This document shows, piece after piece, positions 54,916 to 64,000 of a stretch of 64,000 nucleotides of DNA. The notes under the pieces are model-generated. The model saw only the letters and a program-made list of their open reading frames with translations, had not been told where the DNA came from and searched no databases. Source of the stretch: Agelas oroides (taxonomy: Eukaryota > Porifera > Demospongiae > Agelasida > Agelasidae); NCBI GenBank assembly GCA_949130485.1, contig OX422184.1, positions 15,536,405 through 15,600,404 on the forward strand. Direction: 5' to 3'. A program made the position numbers and the translations under genes. The number at the start of each line of letters is the position of its first letter. Position 1 is the stretch's first letter.

Positions 54916-56600
54916 GAGGAGCAGCTGGCTCCAAACTAGAAATTACGTGAGTTGCTTGCTCTAGCTACACTTAGTTGGATTGGCCTGATCAATCCAGCAA
55001 CAAACTGCCAGCATACATTCACTACTTCTGTACGTTTGACAGCACCACTTGCGTCTCCAATAGTTGCTCAAGATCCCAAACAGAGGGTGGATGTACATAC
55101 AGTCCAAACCATCAAGCAAACATCAGAGTTGTGGAAGAACAAGATGCCAGAGAAATCTATACCAAGTCAGCCCTCAGTACTAGTGATCAGTAGACATTTC
55201 CAAGGAGAAAAGCTCTTCTTGGCTGACAGTCCTCTCATTGATTGATCATGCCTTCTAGAGAACTTTGAGATGCTCTCAGCCTGAGATGATGGATGGAGTC
55301 TCAGTTACGCACAAACAAGGCGGTGGATCTGGTTTCATCTAGGCTCCTCCCAACATGGTACGTACAGACTGATGGTTGTACTGTCCCTGCCCTGCTGGCG
55401 AAGAAAACGGTTGAAAAGAAGACTAGATAGTCACTTTGATCTGTCAAAAAAAACAGGCCTTGATCCTTGATTGTGAGGCTCCGAAGTCATCTTGATCCAT
55501 TGATCGTCTCTAAAAATGGCCTTGATCGCTTGATTTAATTTTGATCACGGTTGCAAACACATCAATGGGCAACATATAAGTGACTACCCCTTGCAACGTC
55601 AATAAGAAAAGGATGCCATCCCTCAGCTGATCTTTAACAAAGAACTTTAACCAATAGCTGTATGTGCTTTCAGTGAGCAAGGATGGAAAGCAGTGGCTAC
55701 AGTTCTGTTGTCTCCACTACAAAATCTGCCAGGGACAATGATGATGCAAAATTTAGACTTTTCTAGCTAGCACGGCGTTTCAGCAACCTGGAAACTCTCA
55801 GAGAAAATTGACCCAGCAGGAGTGAACCCAACCTACACAACATACTACCAAATGCAGTACAGTCAAGACCTGACAGCCATGCCGGGTAGCAGAATAAATC
55901 CAGAGTTCTTTTTTATTTGGTGGGGGGTTAAAGCAAGACATTAAGTGGTATGCATAGTGGATGAGGGCATAAAGTCCGGGGCATTAATTGGCTGTGATTT
56001 GAAGTAACAACAGAGATACCATGATTCAAATGATCTGGGCCTTGTGACTTCAACCCACTATGAAAATAGAAAACTTTTGTCACTACCAACAATATGGTGT
56101 TGAGATAGCACTGACACAGCTCCTCTAACTCACTGGAAATGTGTAAAAAAATAGTACCACCATAGTAGGATCAATAAAAACTCCCACATAAACAGCAAAT
56201 ATTAGATATTTATTCAGTGTGATATCACATGCAGTGTTTATAACAAAAATTTTTGATAATTATCCCATAACAGTGATTGTGCATATACACATAAAATTGC
56301 ATCACCCCTAAGCAGAAAACTAGATGTGAGTGGGCCAAGAAACGAAGACTGTAATTATGATGTCATTCCCGTTATGAATAATGTACAACACTGCCTTCAT
56401 CATTTATACACTTGGATGAGGGCATGAGGCAAAGTAAAAAAAAAAAAGCAACTTTACTTCTTGCGTTTCCTCCACTCTTCCCTTCCGGTACTCTTGTCCC
56501 ATCTTTCATGTATCATCTCTTTTCAGACAGCCATGGTATATAAAGACTCACCTCACAGTCACCAGTGATTTCCTGAAGCAGACTCATCCCGAAGTCGAAA
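54916..56600. other. intergenic; TTGATC-rich patch
   Basis: 55436-55550 contains seven or more TTGAT(C) words. Open frames at 54952-55245 have no motif. A run of A lies at 56437-56449. Otherwise nothing recognised. Confidence 0.35.
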
Positions 56601-56739
56601 TATTGAGATTAAGTTTATTTAGGCCACTCGGCTGTCTACTGTTAAAGCCCGCAGCAAAGATGGACACGCCAGCTACTTCGCGGAAGCGTCCTGCTTCCTC
56701 GCCCCTCAACGCTGAAGCTCGCCAGCCTATCGCTAACGT

Positions 56740-56816
56740 CGGGAGCATCTCTCCGCCTCGCGTTCTACGCTCGGCGACGCTTCGCGTTCTACGCTTGGCG
56801 ACGCTTCGCGCTCGCC

Positions 56817-56860
<44 letters not shown>
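56740..56860. repeat. GC-rich repeat CGTTCTACGCTCGGCGACG with long C run and CA tail
   Basis: Two units of CGTTCTACGC(T)TGGCGACGCTTCG, then about 29 C and a short CA run. In reverse it is the uninterrupted version of the DNA into which 11433-11863 is inserted. Confidence 0.8.
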
Positions 56861-58296
56861 ACGCAAACGAGCACCTATGTTGATAAAATCAATCATACAA
56901 TACACAAAACTGTAGCCTCGTTGCCAGGCCCCTGTTCAGCTTTCCATCACTTTCAGTACATACTATACAAGAAACAAAATGCAGTCTGAGAGCAGGGCTA
57001 CACCAACTCTTCATAAAATTCAAGGAAGCATAATCAACAGAACTATTCTGGTGTTCTATTGCTAAGTCACACAAATTAAGAATTCTGATCTTGAACTGTC
57101 AGACGTAGCCTGCAGACTCTCCATATGAAGCAGCTGCAGAAAGAATGAACACAAAACATTATCCTAACAGGGTGGTCCTCATTTTCAGTTCTTCTCCCAC
57201 ACATAAACTATACAGAATTAAAACAAAAGGAGTGGAAACAAATCAGCCATGCCTAAGGCCTTCTTCATAATTCTTTGGATTAGCTGTGCCAGTGGCTAGT
57301 GTTGAGGTCACTGTAGTTACGCAAGATTGTTCCTGGTTCTTCACACTCCACTGGGCTGTTTTTTTTTTTTTCTGCAGTCATGCGATTGATCAATGCTACA
57401 ATAGTTCAAAACCAAGTTTTTGTGGCATGTTGCATGGATAGATCTGGATCAAAGAACTATTTTACGTCACATTTGGCATACTAAGCTATAGTTACATCAG
57501 AGGTACTGCATGTGAGCTTGCATGCATACAGTGAAAACAATCTAAACTTCAGACCTGTATATAGGTGTTCTACAAAAACTTGACACTGTCAGAGAAGTTA
57601 TTTTGTTACAAGTGGTTTTGAACGTAATTTTATATAGTTACCACTTGGGCCAACTATACCTCAAAGATTTCAGATCAACTGTGGCATTGACCTTTGCTAC
57701 ATCATAATGGCCCATCTACCCACCAGCACACATGGGACCCACATGGGGACACACTCAATCACAAATCAACATCCAAAACACAAGAATATTCAACAGTGCA
57801 GACATCCAGTCTACATGTGGCACGTGGAGTGCATATTTAGTTTTCTTAACCATCACCCGGGGCTGCCCAGGGGTGGGGCAGGAATTATGAGACCCCATAG
57901 TTGTCCCCAGGAGGAGGAGGTGAGGCATATCATTGATAGGTGCATTACTTCAACAAAGTTGTAGGTGGAGTCATGGAAGTGAGGCTTTTAAATGCTTAAC
58001 AACCCTGAAGTGTCAAATGCAGATCCCACTTCTAAGGGTATTTCATATCTGGACCTAAGAAATTATACATGTCAGCATGGACCTTCATACAAGACTAGAA
58101 CAGCCACCATCCCACCACTTAGAAAAGCTAGATTCGGTTGTTTATTTTGTAGGTAGAGAAAGGAGACTCTGGAGCTGACTCTGGAATAAAATTTCACCTT
58201 AGACTGACCTCGTCCAGTGACTTGGCAGGTTATGCTCCAGCCTCGTCCCCAGCCCCCCCCCCCCCCCCGAGGAGAGGCCTGGTACAATTCATTAAT
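56861..58296. other. intergenic, fragments only
   Basis: Single TAGCCTCG-family ends near 56911 and 58226 (the latter with a C run). No gene recognised. A plus frame at 57707-57964 has no motif. Confidence 0.35.
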
Positions 58297-60130
58297 TCAT
58301 TCTGCAACTCGCCCAATACAGAGCAGACAGAAAACACAGCAAAAAGCAATACACACAGAACATAAACAGGAGTCCCCTTTGTGAAATGCTAGCGCTGTCA
58401 CATCAAGGATGTCGTCGATGTAAGGCTGGTTGAAGGGGCTCACTCTCGAGGAACCATCTCTCCAGGGAGTCCATGCATGAAGATGTTCGCGTAGGAGGGG
58501 GCCATCTTGGTGCCCATATTGTCGTTCCCTGTATTTGTTGGTAGATATGTGTGTGGAAATAGAAAACATTGCACTTGAGAACTATGTCAAAGAGTGTTCG
58601 CATAATATCTCGGGGCAATGGGAGAAGATCCCTGTCTTCCAAAGAGCGAAGGCACTCTGAAGTGCCTTCATCCTGTGGGATATTAGGAGGAGACGTCTAT
58701 GGTGGTAGCTAAGATGGAGTTCTGAGGGAAAGAGGTAGCTTCTAGGGTAGAGATGATATGGCCTGAGTCTCTAGTGTAAGAGGGCATTAGGGGTACTAGG
58801 GGCTTGAGGTAGTGGTCTAGGAAAGCAGAAATCTTCTCCGTAGGTCCACTACAGCCGCTTACTATAGGTCGGATGCTGGGGGGATTTTTTCTTCGCAAAA
58901 TACAGTCTTTGGTGTTTGGAGCTTTCAAAAATGAATAGGTGTGTTTGTCTATGTACTTCTGGGAATACAGGTTGTCTATGAAATGGCCTATATTCTCAGA
59001 CATATGCTCAGTAGGGTCTCCCAGTAGCCGCCTATATAGAGAAGTATCCTGTACGTGGGAAAGCCCATTGCCCATGTAGTTTGTGGTATCTTCTACGACG
59101 ATACAAGTCCCTTTGTCTGCCTTCTTGATAGTGAGGTCTGTGTTCTTGCTAAGGGAGTGGAGGCTCTTGAGTTCCTGTTTAGAGAGGTGGGGATATGTGG
59201 GTGGCATGGGGAGGATGGAAAGGGAAGTTTTAGTGAGATTTGATGTATTGCTCAAGTCTGGGATTGGAGGATAAGGGTGGGGTCCAATCCGATATGCCGT
59301 TGAACGGGTGTTTGGGAGGGAATGGCTTCATTTTTGAAAAAAAAAAGGTTGATTCTGAGCGACCTGCATGGAGAATCTCTCAAAATCAGACAATAGGCTT
59401 TTCATGCTGTGGCATTCTAGGGGTAGGTATGAAGCCAAGGCCTTTGGAGAGAACTCATCCAGAGGTAGGGTCTAGGGTGTGACTGCTTAAGTTAATTATG
59501 TATCTACTGTTAACCCTGTTGGATGTAGAACTTAGGATGTTGAAGTAGGTGCTGTTGGGGGTCCTCCGTTGGGTGGGGCGGAGCCTCCGGTTGTGGTCAT
59601 GAGCTGTTGGAGTGTCTGTGTTAGGTTGAGAAGGAGAGGGGCAAGAGTTGTTGGTTAGGGTGGTGGAGTTGATGGAAGATGATGTGGTGGGGCAGGAAGA
59701 TGGCGATGGGGTGGGTGTGGGACAGGGAGATGAGGATGGGGAGGGTGTGGTAGTGGAGCAGGGAGATGAGGGTGAATTGGGAGTGGTGGAGAGACAGGGT
59801 GTGGTGTGGTGGTGGGACTGGGAAAGGGCAAGGCAGATACACTGGTGTGGGGAGGATTCCTTGGATCTGAGCGGCCGTCTGGGGTCATCGGGGGTGTGTC
59901 CAGGATCCGTTCTGCTAGTGGTCCGATTCCTGGGGCCTGTCCTCTGAAAATCCCTCACAGCGTCAGCATAGGACCTGGGGTGGGGGTTGGAGGACGGAGA
60001 GAGGTGGTTAGTATCAGTAGCTGGGGCAGAATGGAGAGGAGTCGGGATACGGGAGTTCTGACTTCTTCCCTTCCTGTTCTTGTTTGGGTTTCTGGGTTTA
60101 GATTTAGGTTTAGTGGTAGTAGTGGGTTAT
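58297..60130 (-). pseudogene. broken Penelope-like element reverse transcriptase
   Basis: Reading on minus, a Pro/Ser/Thr-rich N-terminus (about 60130-59455) leads to LSKGLGFIPTPR, then KKADKGTCIVVED, RRKNPPSIRPIVSGCSGPTEK and AFLDHYLKPLVPLMPSYTRD. A catalytic-type YIDDI follows near 58400. These motifs and their order match Penelope-like elements. In-frame stops near 59455 and 59380 and shifts around 58680 and 58510 break it. The GIY-YIG endonuclease part was not found below 58297, and no terminal repeats were located. Confidence 0.78.
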
Positions 60131-61094
60131 GGAGCTAACTGCTTCAAAAGAAATTTCAATACGAACCTTGGTCTTTCTGCTACCAAGCATGGCTCTCAGG
60201 TCTCAACTGTACTGCATAGGATAGTTTGTTGTGTAGGTTGAGTTGACTTTTTCTGAGAGTTTCCAGGTGAATCGTGTTGTCTAGAACAGTGCACCATCAT
60301 TGGTCAGTTCACTGAAGGCACATACAGTTTTATCCCGTATTAGTTGAAGTTTTCTGTTGTTAAAGATCACCTGAGGAATGGCGACTTTTTCTTCTTGACA
60401 GCGTTGGTGAAGCTCTCACAACTGAGTTAGCAGAGGGCGTGGCACTGCGAATGCACGTTGACAGAGGAGGTAAATGTACTGTCCTATTTTAATGGTGATG
60501 CAGAGGCGCCGCCGGCATTTCAAAAGTGGCCAGGCCACTGCAATTAAAAGATCACTTGTGCATGTGCACGGGGGGGGGGGGGGGGTTAGACAGGGACTGG
60601 TGGGGAGTCTCCGCAATAGGCTTACGCGTCAGGGCTAGACTGAGAAGCAGAACTACTGCAAGCAGTGGAATGCGCCATACCGCTAGCAGCTGCACGTCGT
60701 ATACGCATGTGTATTTAGCAACACGTAGGTGCCGATGCAGTCCGGTCGGGCCGCGTCGGGCTCCTGATCCGCCGGCAAAAGAGCGGGAACGATTACGAGA
60801 ACCGCGTACACGCAGGGCAAAGGCGAGCTTGCGTGGGATACCTAGCCCAATCATCTCGTCCTCAGACTGCCTCTGCAGTCTGGGAAAGAGACCAACGACC
60901 CGCTGAAAAGTGGTCCGGCCAAGGTCGAACCAGCCGGACCGGCGACACCGCCTCTGTGATGTGTGGATGACGTTGTGTCACTCACCCGGCACCTTACGTG
61001 ACCCTGCTAGTCTCGTGCCCAGACCCCACCCAGCTCACGCTTCAGCAACAGGCGCGCGTTAGTAACCCAGCGCACACCGGGATAGACTAAGTTC
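60131..61094. other. intergenic, CpG-rich 60500-61000
   Basis: A G run lies at 60570-60586. A minus ORF at 60552-60854 starts with ATG and ends in a hydrophobic stretch but has no family likeness and overlaps an open plus frame. 60340-60460 is repeated, diverged, at 62510-62640. A hairpin GGTCCGGC...GCCGGACC lies near 60912-60940. Confidence 0.3.
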
Positions 61095-61405
61095 ACCCGG
61101 TTTGAAACCGTTTACGTCATCTTATGAAATATCCATAAGAGGCTACCGAAGCGAAGATGTTCATCACATTTTGTAAGACCACAGAAAAAAAAGAAGAAGA
61201 TATAGTGTATTCCCTGGCCCTAAACCTAACCCTAACCCTAACCCTTAACCATTTAGCCAACGAGCCGCTTCAGACGGCCACCATGCTGTATGGTCTAATG
61301 TATTTAACCTACGGCAGCGCGACGGATTATAATTATTTAATAAGGTGCGCGACGGATTATAAATAGTTATTACAGTGACGTAACCGGAAACTGTTTCAAA
61401 CAGGA
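61095..61405. mobile_element. inverted-repeat element with telomere-like core
   Basis: Imperfect TIRs around CCGGTTTGAAACCGTTTACG and its relative at 61377-61405. The core has an A/G-rich tract (GAAAAAAAAGAAGAAG) followed by CCCTGGCCCTAAACCTAACC and further CCCTAACCC units. Third element with this core. Confidence 0.65.
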
Positions 61406-63199
61406 CTATACCAGCGCACACCGCGTTATCGCGCATCGCAAGTCGCGAAATTAAATACCTGGGGAAAAATTCAACGTGTATGGTATATAATACACATACA
61501 CTAGCTCAGACTGAGTCATGATGTAGAAACGTGACGTACAAATAAGTTACGCAATCTCGCTGGCAACAGGGGGGGCTGTGCCCCCCCAGCACCCCCCCTT
61601 AAAATCGCTAGTGGTCAGCATCATGGTAAAATCTCAGGGAAAGGGGTTGTGAAGCAATCAGAACTTAACTCCACACAGAACTAGATTATACTGTTGACTG
61701 TGTGACAGCAAAAATGGCCCAAAAGTATGAGTCAGGACACGCAGACGCCCACAAGATCACAGTTTCGAGTGAGAACCATGACACCATATCACTTCAACCC
61801 TTGACAGATGAACTGTTATAAAAGACTACTGTATAGCAGCTACTAATCTTGGAGACACCACATAGCTAATGGAGAAACTAATCCACTTGAGGTGGTAGCA
61901 GACGTAAAACTAGCGATTTATTTACGCTCGCATTTACGCAGGCGTCCTTTCATTACAGCGGTGTAAACAGCTTACGCGCGCGTTCCGCGCTGGTCCTCCA
62001 TGAACAGACTCGCATAGCTACAACCAGACACGTTTGGACAGCAGTAATTCTCAAAAGTAGCGAGACTAGTGGAACACTTTCAAACGGTAGGACACTTAAA
62101 ATGTACAGTCAAAGCGGTGTATATAAAATCTTTTGTAAGTCAAAAGGAACCCCCCCCCCCCCTGCCTACGGGCCTGCATGCCTTATGTCATTTTCACTTT
62201 CATTTCAATATTCTGTTTCGCTCAGCCTGGCTACGGAGTTAACCACACATACAAATTCAATTTAGTCACATTCATCCTTGTAAACAATGAGCAATCCCTT
62301 GTTTGTTGAATCAACTCTGTTTTGTGAAATCAATTATCTGACTCAGTGTATCAGTGAGTGACTTACACCCGTAAGTAGCAATATTTTCAGATGGTCAAGA
62401 ACCTTTTTCTCTCTTGTGGAGACAACAGAGTGGTAGCAAATGATCTCCATTAGCTACTGATCTCTTGTTCACTTCAATGGCAGTGTTTTAAAAAATCATG
62501 CCTAGCCAGATTGGTTGAAGTTCTTTGTTGTTAAAAATCACCTGACGGATGGAGTGTCTTTCAATTCACAGTCTTGCTGGCATTGTTATGTTTCTGCTGC
62601 CATTATGGCCATTCATCTAAGGACACCGAGGGTGTGGCACACATTTAAATGATGCAATTATGAAGTAACCGTTTCAGGCCGTGTAAATTTATGTCAACCC
62701 AGGGGGGTAGAACAAGCTCAGAGTATCATATGACTGCTAGGTTGTTAATTGAGCCCATTAAGCACACTAAAACTGCTTTTATCCGTGTTGATTTTTACTT
62801 GGGAATCAACCTGGGTTCAATTTCTATTTATCAGGATAGCTCTATTTCCAAGTTCCATTGTTCAACTTTGGAATATGACATTTTGTGCACATGAGCTTGT
62901 CCTATATACCCCCCTGATGTCACAACTTTCAGTATCATGCACTGGGTATGCATACGGAAAGTAATCAAGAGTTGGTAGGTCTGGCTTGTGAAACTAGTGA
63001 ACATCATCAGAGCAGTCCAGCCGTAAGCAAGTGAGTGAATGCAAGTAAGTCAAGTTCTCTAACTCCCCCGCTCCTATTTGCTAGGTACGGCCTTGCCATT
63101 GGAAGCCATCGTTGTGTGTGGAGTAGAGCAATGTGGAGAGTAGGGCGTGCGGTTTATATGCTTCCATTCATGAAATGCTAAATGCACCTATTAATGTTA
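61406..63199. other. intergenic, dispersed repeat pieces
   Basis: A G/C-run hairpin-like tip (AGGGGGGGCTGTGCCCCCCC) near 61569 resembles the left end of 11936-12431. 62510-62640 duplicates 60340-60460. Plus frames at 62691-62964 are unsupported. Confidence 0.35.
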
Positions 63200-63476
63200 T
63201 GCCCCGCTACACCTGTACAGGCTATAGTGGGACAACGTGAGGATTTGACAAATTAACACATCAATTGCTCCAATACGCATTTGGGGCATGCCCTATAATC
63301 AAATCCCCTCAAAGAAGATGGCAGATTGCTGAGGATTTGACACACACAGTGTAACTATGCAGTATACGGAGAGCATTGCCGTATTTGAGACATTTTCAGA
63401 AGTCATCAAATTCTCGACTATAGGGGCAGCCTCTTTCAATCAAATTACCTATCCCTTATGGGGGGGTAGTGGGGCA
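63200..63476. mobile_element. TA-flanked inverted-repeat element (277 bp)
   Basis: Tips TGCCCCGCTAC and its near-complement, with TA on both sides (63198-63199 and 63477-63478). Internal GAGGATTTGACA words occur twice. No ORF. Confidence 0.65.
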
Positions 63477-63809
63477 TAATATTGATAGGGTACCATCTGG
63501 TGTCCTTGGCCTTGTGAAGTGAAGATGTACCATCTTTATTCATTTCTATGTAGCTACACAAAAATGCCTTGGCCAAAGGGCACAAGAGTACATTGCACTC
63601 CACATCAGTTCAAATTTAGTCCAATTAAATAACTGTCCTTAGTCCAGTTCATGAGTTAACATATCAGCAACAAATACAAAATATTATTATTAAACAGGAA
63701 AGGAAAAAACAATGAAGACATAATACCACTGTCACACAAAGTGACTTAGTTTACGCAACTTACAGTTTTAATACATAGTTAATACTGGACAATTCTCCCT
63801 CAACAGAGA

Positions 63810-64000
63810 TCAGGGTATTTCATCACCAGGGAAGGTGATTGACCTATAAAGCACAACTCGAGCAAGCCTTTGATCTGGTGGAAGGGGCTGAATTAACAAT
63901 GTGAGCAAACTGATACCACTTCCTAGGATACGATGAGATGCTACAGCTGGCTCCAAGGAAATGCCATCGGGTGTCCTGCTAGATGGGGCAGTAGGCTTCA
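63810..64000 (-). CDS. 3' end of a minus-strand gene, continues beyond window
   Basis: A single open frame runs from the window edge to the stop at 63810-63812. Its 62 visible residues include PDGISLEPAVASHRILGSG and QRLARVVLYRSITFPGDEIP. The amino-acid mix looks like ordinary coding sequence and the other frames are blocked. TTTATT at 63535-63540 could be the reversed poly-A signal. I do not recognise the family; start and upstream exons are outside the window. Confidence 0.4.
   Translation of the reverse strand, partial: KPTAPSSRTPDGISLEPAVASHRILGSGISLLTLLIQPLPPDQRLARVVLYRSITFPGDEIP

Noticed and set aside
56584..56989. ORFs across the C run and CA tail
   Set aside because: Proline/glycine and CV runs come from homopolymer and dinucleotide tracts; the flanking part is a dispersed GC-rich repeat.
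60552..60854. 100-aa minus-strand ORF ending in a hydrophobic segment
   Set aside because: Lies in CpG-rich DNA where chance ORFs are common, overlaps an open plus frame, and runs into a G/C homopolymer.

Overview
This is a stretch of a metazoan nuclear genome, most likely a sponge (demosponge); the species assignment is inference. The evidence is spliced genes with GT-AG introns, TATA boxes and AATAAA signals, an intronless protein kinase fused to Kelch repeats (a combination expanded in sponges), an orphan seven-transmembrane receptor, interstitial CCCTAA telomere-like repeats, and a very dense load of short inverted-repeat transposons, many still flanked by intact target-site duplications (TSDs).

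Layout. 1-1.2 kb: decayed mobile-element gene with a cysteine-rich tail, split by a small hAT-like element. 1.7-5.0 kb: GTGTGCTA-rich repeat, then a ~180-bp tandem satellite (15 copies) with one inserted element. 5-12.4 kb: miniature transposons (Harbinger-like, hAT-like, telomere-core elements), some nested, and one tentative small spliced gene. 12.8-14.1 kb: seven-transmembrane receptor. 14.9-15.4 kb: protein of 15-residue repeats encoded by near-identical 45-bp units.

16.2-29.7 kb: the most interesting block. Two divergently transcribed genes, a two-exon zinc-finger/transposase-like gene (849 aa, minus) and a seven-exon SAM-domain gene (532 aa, plus), share an intergenic promoter that is itself an inverted duplication of the SAM gene's first exon. 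The pair is bracketed by a perfect 136-bp inverted repeat 13.5 kb apart, with AT-rich DNA inside each copy. This looks like an undescribed two-gene mobile unit.

31.5-32.8 kb: a second divergent pair, of very small genes (67 and 58 aa). 33.3-35.9 kb: a large inverted repeat invaded by a Mutator-like element, with its empty site on the other arm. 36-47 kb: few recognisable genes; short transposons, tRNA-derived SINE pieces and a CA microsatellite. 48.0-50.1 kb: intact kinase-Kelch gene, followed directly by a decayed LINE (50.2-53.9 kb) with a repetitive 3' UTR. 53.9-54.9 kb: second Mutator-like copy. 58.3-60.1 kb: broken Penelope-like element. The right edge holds the 3' end of a minus-strand gene that runs out of the window.

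All gene models were built by eye from open frames and splice signals; family names rest on recalled motifs, not searches.
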